From contig JACRDT010000025.1 of the NCBI GenBank assembly GCA_016212795.1, positions 107,445-171,444 of the forward strand: a stretch of DNA of 64,000 nucleotides, written 5' to 3'. The first letter of the stretch is position 1; every line of letters begins with the position of its first letter. Shown piece by piece: positions 8,399 through 17,302 of this stretch. This DNA comes from Elusimicrobiota bacterium (lineage in GTDB: Bacteria; Elusimicrobiota; Elusimicrobia; UBA1565; UBA9628). The translations under genes and the position numbers were made by a program. Under the pieces are notes generated by a model. It saw only the letters and a program-made list of their open reading frames with translations, ran no database searches and had not been told where the DNA came from.

Positions 8399-9193
8399 CT
8401 ACCTCCTAATGTCGCCTCCGGGCGGGACCAGCTTGTAACCGACGCAGGGGATCGTCGTGATGAAGCGCGCGGCACGCCCGAGCTTCTCGCGCAGCCGCCG
8501 GACGTGCACGTCCACCGTGCGAGGGGAGCCGAAATAGTTGTAGCCCCACACCCGCTCGATGAGGTACGGCCGGCTCAAGACCCTGTTGGCCGAACTCAGG
8601 AAGACGTAGAGGAGGTCCAGCTCCTTCGAGGTCAGCACGACCTGCTTGCCGGCCACGTGGACCGTGTAGCTGGTCAGGTTGAGCTCGATCTCCCCCATCG
8701 TGATGACTTCCTCGGATGGGTTGACCTGGATGCGCCTGAGGACCGCCTTGATGCGCGCGACGCATTCGGCCACGTCCCAGTTGAGCGAGAGGCACTCGTC
8801 CGCCCCGGCCTGGAAGAAGGAGAGCCTCAGGCTCGCCTTGTCGCGCGCCGCCGGCGGCGGGCTGGCCGGCGCGGCCGTGGTGTAGAACCCGGCATACGGG
8901 GTCTTGGGCCTGGCGTCCGCCTGGGACGCGAGGTCGGCGTGCTCGACCAGCGCGATGATCGGGAGCATCCTCGTCGGGCCGCGGGCCCGGAGGTTCTTCA
9001 CCAGGGAGACGCCGTCCTCGTCGGCGAGCTTGTGGCCGACGAGGAGGAGGTCGCAGCTCCGGTTGGCCAGGAGCCCCAGCACCTCCTTGGACCGCTGGGC
9101 GATGGTGACGGCGATGTTGTTGGCCCCCATGGCCTCCAGGATGACGCCCGCGCGGTTGGCTTCCCGCGACGCGTAGACCGCGTTGATTCTCAT
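8399..9193 (-). CDS. OmpR/PhoB-type regulator with degenerate receiver
   Basis: 264 residues. The C-terminal winged helix (about 165-260) is canonical: LTSKELDLLYVFLSSANRVLSR, then RTVDVHVRRLREKLG and VGYKLVP. The N-terminal region aligns with a receiver, but the phospho-acceptor position is Gly53 (DLLLVGHKLADEDG). An insert of about 30 Pro/Ala-rich residues sits near 88-120. It is therefore probably a phosphorylation-independent DNA-binding protein (inference). It sits between a small membrane protein and a single-domain regulator. Confidence 0.85.
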   Translation of the reverse strand: MRINAVYASREANRAGVILEAMGANNIAVTIAQRSKEVLGLLANRSCDLLLVGHKLADEDGVSLVKNLRARGPTRMLPIIALVEHADLASQADARPKTPYAGFYTTAAPASPPPAARDKASLRLSFFQAGADECLSLNWDVAECVARIKAVLRRIQVNPSEEVITMGEIELNLTSYTVHVAGKQVVLTSKELDLLYVFLSSANRVLSRPYLIERVWGYNYFGSPRTVDVHVRRLREKLGRAARFITTIPCVGYKLVPPGGDIRR

Positions 9194-9205
9194 GCTCGGA
9201 CGGGA

Positions 9206-9646
9206 TCAGACCTGCTCTAGCGACGAGGTCTCCCCCTCCGCCTCGAGCTCCAGGCTGAGGCCTCCCAGACCCACGGCGCTCGTGAAGAAGTTGTAGAGCA
9301 CCACCAGCACGAGGACGAGGGCGTCCATCAGGACCATGTAGAAGACGCCGAAGAGGACGGTCGACAGGAGCTTCTGGACCAACGACATGGTCGCAGCCTG
9401 CTGGTTGGGCAGGAGCACGAAGGTGATGAACCCTCCGACCAGCCCCAGGGACACGAGGATGGCGGATACCGCCGGGCGCGTCGCCAGGAGCACCGCGACC
9501 CCGGCCACCACGCCGCCGAGGATGGAGAACGGGACCGCCTGCATCTTGGCGCCGACGAGCGCGCAGGCCACCCCGATCACCACGCCGATCACGATCAGAG
9601 GGTTGGATTTCCAATATGGGTCGATCCGTTTGAGCTGATAAGTCAC
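9206..9646 (-). CDS. Small integral membrane protein, unknown
   Basis: 146 residues with about four or five hydrophobic segments (for example PLIVIGVVIGVACALVG, ILGGVVAGVAVLLA, AILVSLGLVGGFITFVLL and a last helix near 105-128) and a short acidic tail (LELEAEGETSSLEQV). No family recognised. It lies 12 bp upstream of the degenerate wHTH regulator gene and is probably co-transcribed with it, so a role in membrane signal input is possible but unproven. Confidence 0.6.
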   Translation of the reverse strand: MTYQLKRIDPYWKSNPLIVIGVVIGVACALVGAKMQAVPFSILGGVVAGVAVLLATRPAVSAILVSLGLVGGFITFVLLPNQQAATMSLVQKLLSTVLFGVFYMVLMDALVLVLVVLYNFFTSAVGLGGLSLELEAEGETSSLEQV

Positions 9647-9802
9647 CTATGCCTCCTTGATCAACAACGCCGTCGTCGCCGAAAGGGACCCTCCGACCGG
9701 ATCCCCCCCGAGGGTACGCTGCAGCCCCCGTCGACCCTTCGGGGGGGTCCCGTTGCTCCTCGCGCCGCCATGGCCGTCGGCGGTTCGCCCGGGATCCCCT
9801 GA

Positions 9803-9832
9803 GCGGCGTCCGGACTAGCGGCGTCCGGACTA
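9803..9832. repeat. 15-bp tandem duplication
   Basis: Two adjacent exact copies of GCGGCGTCCGGACTA in the 259-bp gap between 9646 and 9906. That gap holds no gene I would support; a 68-codon frame there is Arg/Pro-rich and looks spurious. Confidence 0.7.
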
Positions 9833-9873
9833 GAGGAAAGATTAACAGACTTAATGGGAAGTTTCAAGTCCTA

Positions 9874-9907
9874 ATTACTCGCCTCCCCGTGGGGGAGACG
9901 AGTGATT
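9874..9907. repeat. Palindromic repeat, family A (short)
   Basis: ATTACTCGCCTCCCC / GGGGGAGACGAGTGATT palindrome without the GATGAAACGG flank, lying across the 3' end of the sensor gene (stop at 9906). It may serve as its transcript end. Confidence 0.7.
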
Positions 9908-11027
9908 AAACCCGCAGGCCGGCGGTCTTGGGCTCGAAGATGATCAGGGTCCGGCGCAGCTCCCCCTCCTCCTCGAGATGCACCGCCCGGACATGGCAGG
10001 ATTGCGACCGGAACATCGTATCGGCCTCCACCACCTGGTTGGGACGGTCCAAGGCGAGTCCCACGAGCCGGAGCACGTCCTGCTGCTGCGTGTCGATGAC
10101 GTCCAGGAGGTGCATCTTGCCGTCGGCGGCGACCGTCCCGGTCACCTGAAAGTTGGTATAGAGGACGGAGTTGTCCTCGTCCACGACGATGGCCTGGTGG
10201 TTCTTGGCGACGACGGCCGAGAGGATCGTCTTCCACCACCGCGCCTCGGCCTGGCCCCGCTGCTTCTCCTTCACCATGGTGCTGGTCAACTCGCGGCTGA
10301 CCTTCCCCAGGAAGTTCACCAGGGAGTTGGCGAGATCACCGATCTCGTCGCGCCGTGCCGGGAACTTGAGCTCGAGGCTCTTCAAGGAGACGGCCTCCAC
10401 GGCGTCGCGCAGCGCCAGGAGCGGGTTGAGCACGAAATGATGGAGGAAGAAATAGAGCGGGATGCCCATGAGGAGCAGCACGCCGACCGCCCCGACGACG
10501 TACTTCCTCATCGCCGTGTTGATGTGTTTGACGACCCCTTCCCGGCTGACCTGCATGTTGAGCACGCCCATGACCTCGCCCCGGGCGGCCAGGGGAATGG
10601 CGATGTCGTAGAGGGGAACACCCGGGACCGCGCGGATCATCGGGGTCTTGGACAGCCAGCACTGCTCGATGGCGTCCGTCGGGATGGTGATCTCCTTCGA
10701 GAATTGGTCGAAGTTCTTGGTGATCTGCGCCGGGTCCTTGAACCAGCGGACCTCGCCGTATTTATTAAGGTAAAGCAGCGACGCCACCCTTTCGTCCTTG
10801 GCGAACTGGGTGATGGTGTCGAATTCGTCCATGGAGATCGCGGCCTGGTTGCGGGAGAGCCCGGTGATGAGCTTCGAGGCGTGCACGCGGACCAGGTCAA
10901 GGACGTCGAGCTTGAGCCGTTCGTCGAAGTTCCACTTGAAGAGGTTGTAGTAGAAGATGCCCCCCAGGAACATCACGTAGACGCCGATGCCCAGGAACCA
11001 CATGCCCCACTTGGCGGACAATCTCAT
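9906..11027 (-). CDS. Membrane sensor protein (extracytoplasmic sensor, HAMP, PAS-like), no kinase
   Basis: 373 residues. N-terminal membrane helix (MWFLGIGVYVMFLGGIFYY), an extracytoplasmic sensor domain (about 30-170), a second helix (VVGAVGVLLLMGIPLYFFL), HAMP (about 195-245) and a C-terminal PAS-like domain (about 265-365; AIVVDEDNSVLYTNFQVTG). There is no HisKA, HATPase, GGDEF or methyl-accepting domain, so output must pass to a partner protein. Its place between the Tad genes and two-component genes suggests it feeds the local signalling system (inference). Confidence 0.75.
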   Translation of the reverse strand: MRLSAKWGMWFLGIGVYVMFLGGIFYYNLFKWNFDERLKLDVLDLVRVHASKLITGLSRNQAAISMDEFDTITQFAKDERVASLLYLNKYGEVRWFKDPAQITKNFDQFSKEITIPTDAIEQCWLSKTPMIRAVPGVPLYDIAIPLAARGEVMGVLNMQVSREGVVKHINTAMRKYVVGAVGVLLLMGIPLYFFLHHFVLNPLLALRDAVEAVSLKSLELKFPARRDEIGDLANSLVNFLGKVSRELTSTMVKEKQRGQAEARWWKTILSAVVAKNHQAIVVDEDNSVLYTNFQVTGTVAADGKMHLLDVIDTQQQDVLRLVGLALDRPNQVVEADTMFRSQSCHVRAVHLEEEGELRRTLIIFEPKTAGLRV

Positions 11028-11135
11028 TGAACATCCATCTTAATACGGGTCCGATTCCGACATTCTACCTTAATCGCCGCGAATGTGGCCAGGGGACACG
11101 GGCAGTGGACTCTCAAGGCTTGGACCCGCGGGGCG

Positions 11136-12590
11136 TCAGCGGCCTCCGTAGAGCTTCTCGATGCGCTCCAAGCCGGCCTTGGCGTCGGAGTTGGAAGGGT
11201 CGAGCTGCAGCGCCAAGGTCCACTCGTCGCGGGCCTTCACGTAGTCGCCCTTCTGGAAATAGATGACCCCGGAAAGATAGTGCTGCTGGGAGGACCGCTG
11301 AGCATCCACCGAGGTGGCGGCGGTGGCGGCCGGCACCGCCGTCCCCGAACCCGCCGCCGCGCCCGACCCCGCCGCCGCGCCCGAACCCGTCGCCGCGCCC
11401 GAGCCCGTCGCCGCGCCCGAGCCCGCCATGGCCCCGGCGGCCGCGCCCGAGGCCGCGGCGGCGGTGGCGCCCCCTTCGGCGCCCGGCTTGGCGGCCAAGG
11501 CGGCCTTCTTCTTCTCCTCCTCCGCCACCCTCAGGGCCTCCTCCTCCTGGGCCTTCTTCTGATCCTCTTCCCTGCGCTTGGCGAGCTCGACGCGCTTCCT
11601 GGTCGCCGTCTCCTCGCGCCGCATGCCCTCCTTGGCCCGGGCCACGAGCTGGTCGGCCGCCCGGGAGTCATAGCCGAAGGCCACGGCCTTCTTCCACTCG
11701 GCGATCGCCTCGTTGTACTTCTTGCCTTCGTAGTACTGACGCCCCTGGGCCACGTGCTGCCCGGCCATCTCCGAGCGGATCTCCGCCATGAGCTTGATCG
11801 CCTTGGAGTTGCCCGGCCCGGTCTCGAGCACCGTGTCGAGGATGCGCAGGGACTCCACGGTCTGCCCCTGGCTGTAGAGGTTGAGCGCGGTCTGGAGCTT
11901 CTCGTTCGAATCGGCCTCCCGGGCCTCGGCCTCGGCCTTCGCGATCATGCCCGACAGCCTCGGGTAGCGGGGGTTGAGCACGAGCGCGGAGTACCATTGG
12001 TCGAGGGCCTCGCGCAGGCGGTGCTGCCGATAGGCGCGCTCGCCGCGGCGGAAATGCTCGTCGGCCATCTCCTTGCGCGCCTTCCTGAGCCAGTACATCG
12101 CCTTCAAGTTGGTGGGCGAGAGCTTGACCGCCTCCTCCCAGCGCCCGGCCGCCTCCACGAGCCGGCCCTGCCGGTAGAGCGCCATGCCCTCCTCGAACTT
12201 TCCGTCGACGAGTTTCCGCTCGGAGTAGTGCACCTTCTTCGCCCCGCGCAGTTCCTCCGAGGCCCGCCGCAGGATGGCCGCGTCCTCGAAGGTCGGGTCG
12301 ATGGCCAGGATCCGGCTCGTGAGCTCCTTGGCGGCCTCGAACTCCCCCTTCTGGTAGAGCTCGAAGGCGTTCTCGTAGACGCCCTTGAGGGTCTTCCGGG
12401 TGATGCGCGCCTTCTCGAGCTGGATCGTGTAGATGTAGCGCTGCTTGTCCTCCTCGGACGTGATCGTCCCGAGGTTGACCTTGGACATGTCCAGGAACAG
12501 CCCCTCCGTGTCGCTGGGTGGGGGCGCGGCCACCTGGGCGCGGCCCGGGAGAGCGACCGCGGCCAGGAGCAGCATCAGCATGGTTGTCAT
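11136..12590 (-). CDS. Exported TPR protein of the Tad locus (TadD-like)
   Basis: 484 residues. Signal peptide (MTTMLMLLLAAVALPGRAQ), several tetratricopeptide units (ALYRQGRLVEAAGRWEEAVKLSP and similar) across about 60-320, a charged Lys/Glu/Arg helix (about 325-365), then a low-complexity Gly/Ala/Ser linker (about 368-425) made of GSGAATGSGAA-type repeats, and a last TPR. It follows tadC by 2 bp. TPR proteins such as TadD are usual in Tad loci and help pilus assembly, though this one is longer and its linker is unusual. Confidence 0.7.
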   Translation of the reverse strand: MTTMLMLLLAAVALPGRAQVAAPPPSDTEGLFLDMSKVNLGTITSEEDKQRYIYTIQLEKARITRKTLKGVYENAFELYQKGEFEAAKELTSRILAIDPTFEDAAILRRASEELRGAKKVHYSERKLVDGKFEEGMALYRQGRLVEAAGRWEEAVKLSPTNLKAMYWLRKARKEMADEHFRRGERAYRQHRLREALDQWYSALVLNPRYPRLSGMIAKAEAEAREADSNEKLQTALNLYSQGQTVESLRILDTVLETGPGNSKAIKLMAEIRSEMAGQHVAQGRQYYEGKKYNEAIAEWKKAVAFGYDSRAADQLVARAKEGMRREETATRKRVELAKRREEDQKKAQEEEALRVAEEEKKKAALAAKPGAEGGATAAAASGAAAGAMAGSGAATGSGAATGSGAAAGSGAAAGSGTAVPAATAATSVDAQRSSQQHYLSGVIYFQKGDYVKARDEWTLALQLDPSNSDAKAGLERIEKLYGGR

Positions 12591-12592
12591 AA

Positions 12593-13489
12593 TCAGAACC
12601 CTATCCCGCTCGTCAGCAGGCTCTTGGCCATCGGCGAGAGCATCATGATGAACACCGTGGGGAAGATGAAGATCATCAGCGGGATCAGCATCTTGGTCGA
12701 CGCCTGCGCCGCCAGCTTCTCGGCCTTGTTAAGCCGCCGGAACCTCATGTCGGCCGCGTAGTTGCGCAGGAGCTCCACCAGGCTGGTGCCCAGCTCGTCC
12801 GACTGCGTGATGAGCCCCACGAAGGACCGTATCTCCTGGATGCCCGTGCGCATCGCGAAGCGCTTGAGGGCGTCCTTGCGGGTGTAGCCGAGCTGCACCT
12901 CGCCGAGCGTCTTGGCGATCTCGTTCTCGAGCTCGGACTTCTCCTTCGAGGTCTTCACGATGCGGTCGAACGCCGTCATGTAGTCCAGCCCGGCCTCGAT
13001 GGTCAGGGCGGCCAGGTCCACGAAGGTCGGGAAGGACTTCATGATCTCGGTCTGCCTGGTCCGGATCTTCCCGTTGAACATGGAGTCCGGGATGAAGAAG
13101 CCCACGACGCCGAAGATGAGCATGTACGGCGAGCCCGTCAGGAACGCGAACCCCCCGCCGAGGGCGCCGGCCAGGATCTCCTTGAGGTGCAGCATCTCGA
13201 GGGGCGTGGGCTTCTCGGGACGGCCCATCATCATGTAGAGCTCCTCGAGCTTGACGTCCAGATGGAAGGTCTTGAGGATGAAGAGGTCGAGGCGGTCCCA
13301 GAGGCTGCCCTGGGGGTTGAGCTTCGAGAAGGCCGAGGTCATCCCGACCTCTTTCTTGGCCAGCATGGAGAGGTCGCTCTCCTTGGGCGGCGGCGGCGGC
13401 GTCAGCAGCCGGGAGACCGTGGTGTAGGCGGCCATCGAGCCGAGGATGCCCACGGTGAGCAGGATCCATCTGACGACGGTATCGTTCAT
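12593..13489 (-). CDS. tadC: Tad inner-membrane platform protein TadC (T2SS-F domain)
   Basis: 298 residues. An N-terminal helix, then paired helices near 105-130 and a C-terminal helix (MLIPLMIFIFPTVFIMML), with the intervening GspF-type cytoplasmic domain (SFPTFVDLAALTIEAGLDYMTAF; ELGTSLVELLRNYAADMRFRR). This is the typical TadC layout. It directly follows tadB and should form the inner-membrane platform with it, driven by the CpaF ATPase. Confidence 0.88.
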   Translation of the reverse strand: MNDTVVRWILLTVGILGSMAAYTTVSRLLTPPPPPKESDLSMLAKKEVGMTSAFSKLNPQGSLWDRLDLFILKTFHLDVKLEELYMMMGRPEKPTPLEMLHLKEILAGALGGGFAFLTGSPYMLIFGVVGFFIPDSMFNGKIRTRQTEIMKSFPTFVDLAALTIEAGLDYMTAFDRIVKTSKEKSELENEIAKTLGEVQLGYTRKDALKRFAMRTGIQEIRSFVGLITQSDELGTSLVELLRNYAADMRFRRLNKAEKLAAQASTKMLIPLMIFIFPTVFIMMLSPMAKSLLTSGIGF

Positions 13490-13493
13490 GGCT

Positions 13494-15002
13494 TCAGACC
13501 TGGATGTCGCCCAGCTTGTCGACCACCTTCATCCCGATGCTGATCCAGATCGTGCAGAACAGCAGCACGAAGAACCCGATCGGGCTGAAATAGAACTCCT
13601 TCATCTGCTTGGGCTGGAACGCGAACATGATGAGGAGCATGACCCAGGGCATGAGCCCCACCACGATGGCCTGGATGCGCTGTTGGGCGGTCATGGCCGC
13701 CGTCTTCTCCGTGAGCTTGGCCTCCTCCCGGATGTTCTCCACGATCCTGTCGAAGATCTTGGTGAGGTTGCCGCCGACCGTGCGCTGGATGATGACGGCC
13801 TTGATCATATAGGCCAGCAGACGGCTGGGCACCCGATCGATGATGCCCTCCATGGCCTTCTCGATGCTCGTGCCGAGCTGGTAGTTCTTGATGCAGAGCC
13901 CGAACTCCTCGCTGATGGGGGGGTGGAGGTCGCGCTGGACCAGCTCGAAGCACTGGATGATGTCGATGCCCGACTTGAGCCCGTTGGACATCAGGATCAT
14001 GGCGTCCATGAGCTGGGCCTCGACCTTCATGGCGCGGCGGAACTTGATGTTCTTGAGGAGCCAGCCCGGCAGGATGAGGCCCCCGTAGATGCCGAAGCCC
14101 GCGAAGATGATGAAGCCGAACAGGTTGAAGGTGAGCAGGCCGACGAGGATGCCCAGGCAGGCGGGAGCGCCGACCAGGTAGTTGATCTTCACGATCATGA
14201 ACTGGCGCTCGTACTCGTGGGCCCACTCCTTGGCCTTGATCTTGTAGTCCTCCCAGGCCTTGTTGATCTTCTCCTCCTGGGTCGTCCCCACGCTCCAGCC
14301 CGCGAAGAAGATGAGCATGATGCCGAAGAGCCGCAGGACGAACGGCATGGCCTTGGAACCCTTCGCGCCCGCGCCCGGGGGCGCGTAGCCCCGGGGCGGG
14401 GAGTGGAGAATCATGTAGGCGTTGTTGGAGAGGGCCCCGATGGCCATGACCGCGGCCTTGTAGCGCTCCACGTCGCTGGCGATGATGGAGTCCATGATGG
14501 AGTCCATCTCCCTGACGATGAGCTCCAAGTCGGCCAGCACCGCCCGGCCGCGGCCGCCGAGGGAGTTGCCCAGGCGCGCCCGGTAGAGCCGGTCGAGGGC
14601 CATCTGGAACCTGATCCGGTTGTCCTCGTAGTCGCGCACCAGGGCGCCCGGCTGGATGAGCTGCCCGCCGTCGGCCGGCGGGAAGGTCTTGCGGGTCAGC
14701 TCGAAGAACTCGTAGAGCACCGCGGCGGGGGCCTGCCAGAGCTGCGCCTCGTTGAGGATGCCCTCCTCGGGGTCCTGCCAGACGGGCTTCTTGAGCATGG
14801 CGTCGAGCGTCTCGTTGACCCAGGCCGGCGGGGTGAGGGTCGAGTCGCGGTCCTTCTTGAAATAGTGGTAGAAGACCTGGGACCTGGCCTCGGCGCCCTC
14901 GACCTTGTCCACCAGGAACTTGACCTCCCGGGGCGAGAAGACCTGGCCGCACGCCGGGGAGGCGGCGATCGACGCGAGCACGACGCCGGCCAGGATGTTC
15001 AT
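13494..15002 (-). CDS. tadB: Tad inner-membrane platform protein TadB with extra N-terminal exported domain
   Basis: 502 residues, longer than typical TadB (about 300). The C-terminal 280 residues are TadB: helices near 225-245 and 275-315, the T2SS-F domain (DAMILMSNGLKSGIDIIQCF; YQLGTSIEKAMEGI) and closing helices. The first 210 residues start with a signal-peptide-like segment (MNILAGVVLASIAASPACG) and continue as a mostly helical soluble region, presumably periplasmic. I do not recognise this extra domain. It lies 1 bp from the CpaE-CpaF fusion gene. Confidence 0.85.
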   Translation of the reverse strand: MNILAGVVLASIAASPACGQVFSPREVKFLVDKVEGAEARSQVFYHYFKKDRDSTLTPPAWVNETLDAMLKKPVWQDPEEGILNEAQLWQAPAAVLYEFFELTRKTFPPADGGQLIQPGALVRDYEDNRIRFQMALDRLYRARLGNSLGGRGRAVLADLELIVREMDSIMDSIIASDVERYKAAVMAIGALSNNAYMILHSPPRGYAPPGAGAKGSKAMPFVLRLFGIMLIFFAGWSVGTTQEEKINKAWEDYKIKAKEWAHEYERQFMIVKINYLVGAPACLGILVGLLTFNLFGFIIFAGFGIYGGLILPGWLLKNIKFRRAMKVEAQLMDAMILMSNGLKSGIDIIQCFELVQRDLHPPISEEFGLCIKNYQLGTSIEKAMEGIIDRVPSRLLAYMIKAVIIQRTVGGNLTKIFDRIVENIREEAKLTEKTAAMTAQQRIQAIVVGLMPWVMLLIMFAFQPKQMKEFYFSPIGFFVLLFCTIWISIGMKVVDKLGDIQV

Positions 15003-15003
15003 G

Positions 15004-17277
15004 TCAGTGGGCCGTGCCCCCGTGGAACTCCGGCGCCTTGGGGACGATCCCCTTGGCCTTCTGCTCGGCGGTCTGGAAGAGCGTCAGGGGCATCTCGATG
15101 CCCTTGTGCTTGAACTCGGGGTAGAAGGTGGGCACGTTCCCGCAGGGGCCGAACTCGCCGACGGTCTTGCCCTCCGGCGTCACCGTCTGGAGGTTGAAGA
15201 GGAAGATGTCCTGGATCTTGAAGCTCACCCCGTCCTTGCCGTGGATCTCGGTGACGTAGGTCACGCGGCGCTTGCCGTCCGAGAACCGGGTGAGCTGGAG
15301 GACCATGTGCACGGCGCTGCTGATCATGTCGACGAGGACCGTGATCGGCAGGTCGGTGCCGGCCATCAGGCACATGGCCGAGAGGCGCGAGAGGGCGTCC
15401 TTGGGCGTGTTGGCGTGGATGGTGGCGAGGCTCCCCTCGTGGCCGGTGTTCATGGCCTGGAGCATGTCCAGCGCTTCAGCGCCGCGGCACTCGCCGACCA
15501 CGATGCGGTCGGGCCGCATGCGCAGGCAGTTCTTGATGAGGTCGCGGATGGTCACCTCGCCCTTGCCCTCGATGTTGGGCGGGCGGGACTCCAGCCGGAT
15601 CCAGTGCTCCTGCATGAGGTTCAGCTCCGCGGTGTCCTCGACCGTGATGATGCGCTCGTCCTCCGGGATGAAGCCGGAGCACATGTTGAGGAAGGTGGTC
15701 TTGCCGGTGCCGGTGCCGCCCGAGATGATCATGTTCTTGCGGACGATCACGCAGTTCTTGATGAACTCGATCATCTGCTCCGTGCAGGCCCCGAAGCTGA
15801 TGAGCTGCTTGTCCGTGAAGGGCTTGGCCGAGAACCGCCGGATGGTGAGCGTCGGCCCCGAGACGGCCAACGGCGCGATGATGGCGTTGACGCGCGAGCC
15901 GTCCTTGAGGCGGGCGTCGACGAGGGGCACCGACTCGTCGATGCGCCGCCCCACGGGCGCCACGATGCGCTTGATCACCTGGACGACCTGCTCGTTGTCG
16001 CGGAACCGCATGTTCAGCAGCACCAGCTTGCCGCGCTGCTCGATGTAGATCTTGTCGAACGCGTTGACCATGATCTCGTTGACCGTCGAGTCGCGCAGGA
16101 GGGACTGCAGGGGCCCCAGGCCCAGGATCTCGTCGACCAGCTCCGTCGTGAACTGCTCGCGCTGGACGCGCGAGAGCGCCAGGCTGGACTCCCGCTGGAG
16201 GAGGTTCTCGATGATGGCGCTCACCTTCGTCCGGTTCTCCTCGTTCTGGTTGGGGTCCTCGGAGATCCGGATGCGCTCCGTCTCCATGGCGGACACGACG
16301 TTCTTGTGCATCTTGCCCTTGAGCTCGTCCCAGAAGGCGGGCAGCGCCCCCACCGGCGCGCCCCCCCCGATGGGCTTGGCCGCCGGCTCGCCGCCTGAGG
16401 AGGCGGGCGCCGCCCCCGTCTGCTTCCAGAGGAAATCCGCGCCCGTGCCGATCGACTCGTAGTCGGCGTCCGCGTCCCAGCGCTTGACGGTCGGCTTGAG
16501 CTCATAGGTGCGCCCCAGGAGCAGGCGCAGGCACTTGACCCATTCGGACTGGAGGTTCTCGACCACGAGGATGCGCTGGGTGTTGGAGTACTCGGGGATG
16601 AGGTCCTCCCACGGCATGTAGGCCAGCACGTGCTTGTTCATGCTCTCGAAGAAGCGGTTGACCTCCTTGGCCTGGATCGCCCCGGGGAGGTTGGCCTCGT
16701 TGACGATGACCTCGAACTTCTCCAGCGGGAAATGGAGGGCCTTGTACTCCATGAAGAGCGAGTAGGTCGCCTCGAAATGCGCCCGCTGGGGGAGGCACAC
16801 CCAGAAGATGAGGTCCGCGAGGTCGAAGGAGAAGACCTGCATCGGGAAATAGGGGTCGACGTCGATGAAGATGTCGTAGGATTCCGCCAGGGCCCCGAGC
16901 ACGGAGACGACGTGGCCCGCCGACAGGCTCACGATGTCGGAGCGCTTCTCGCCCAGGGGCAGCAGGCCGACGCCGTACGTGCTGATCGGGATCCTGCCGC
17001 GCAGCAGCCTGCCCGCCCCCGTGCCCGTCTCGCCGAGCAGCGGCACCAGGCTCGCGAGGGTCGGGGGCTTGCCCACCGCCAGCAGGAACGCCAGGTCCGT
17101 GCGGCAGAGGGGGTCCATCTGCACGATGATGACCTTGCGGTTCTGGCTCCCCGCCCAGGCCAGGGCCAGGTTGAGCGCGATCGTGCTCTTCCCGGACCCC
17201 TCCTTGGGCCCGCTCAAAACGACGACTCGGCAGGGCTCCCGGGCCGTGCCGGTCTGGGTCTCGACGGCTTCGGTCAT
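15004..17277 (-). CDS. Fused TadZ/CpaE - TadA/CpaF pilus ATPase
   Basis: 757 residues combining two proteins that are normally separate. Residues about 15-265 form a ParA/MinD-type ATPase of CpaE/TadZ kind, with deviant Walker A GPKEGSGKST and VIIVQMDP. Residues about 320-745 form a CpaF/TadA secretion ATPase with Walker A GGTGTGKTT, DERIITVEDTAELN, Walker B RIVVGECRGAEALDML and His box SLATIHAN. The fusion would tie polar targeting (CpaE) to the motor (CpaF). One continuous frame spans the junction (about 285-320, Ala/Gly/Pro-rich linker). Confidence 0.9.
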   Translation of the reverse strand: MTEAVETQTGTAREPCRVVVLSGPKEGSGKSTIALNLALAWAGSQNRKVIIVQMDPLCRTDLAFLLAVGKPPTLASLVPLLGETGTGAGRLLRGRIPISTYGVGLLPLGEKRSDIVSLSAGHVVSVLGALAESYDIFIDVDPYFPMQVFSFDLADLIFWVCLPQRAHFEATYSLFMEYKALHFPLEKFEVIVNEANLPGAIQAKEVNRFFESMNKHVLAYMPWEDLIPEYSNTQRILVVENLQSEWVKCLRLLLGRTYELKPTVKRWDADADYESIGTGADFLWKQTGAAPASSGGEPAAKPIGGGAPVGALPAFWDELKGKMHKNVVSAMETERIRISEDPNQNEENRTKVSAIIENLLQRESSLALSRVQREQFTTELVDEILGLGPLQSLLRDSTVNEIMVNAFDKIYIEQRGKLVLLNMRFRDNEQVVQVIKRIVAPVGRRIDESVPLVDARLKDGSRVNAIIAPLAVSGPTLTIRRFSAKPFTDKQLISFGACTEQMIEFIKNCVIVRKNMIISGGTGTGKTTFLNMCSGFIPEDERIITVEDTAELNLMQEHWIRLESRPPNIEGKGEVTIRDLIKNCLRMRPDRIVVGECRGAEALDMLQAMNTGHEGSLATIHANTPKDALSRLSAMCLMAGTDLPITVLVDMISSAVHMVLQLTRFSDGKRRVTYVTEIHGKDGVSFKIQDIFLFNLQTVTPEGKTVGEFGPCGNVPTFYPEFKHKGIEMPLTLFQTAEQKAKGIVPKAPEFHGGTAH

Positions 17278-17288
17278 GTCAACAAACC

Positions 17289-17294
17289 ATTATA
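17289..17294 (-). promoter_or_regulatory. -10-like TATAAT before the CpaE-CpaF gene
   Basis: A consensus TATAAT on the minus strand ends 11 nt upstream of the ATG at 17277. No -35 match at normal spacing was seen, and the transcript leader would be very short. Confidence 0.35.
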
Positions 17295-17302
17295 GTGAAA
17301 CT

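Noticed and set aside
9661..9867. 68-codon frame between the membrane protein and sensor genes
   Set aside because: Pro/Arg/Gly-rich, no Shine-Dalgarno, contains a 15-bp tandem duplication, and resembles intergenic sequence.
11330..11440. GCC-rich tandem motif as a regulatory repeat
   Set aside because: It is the coding sequence of a GSGAATGSGAA linker in the TPR protein, explained by protein low complexity.
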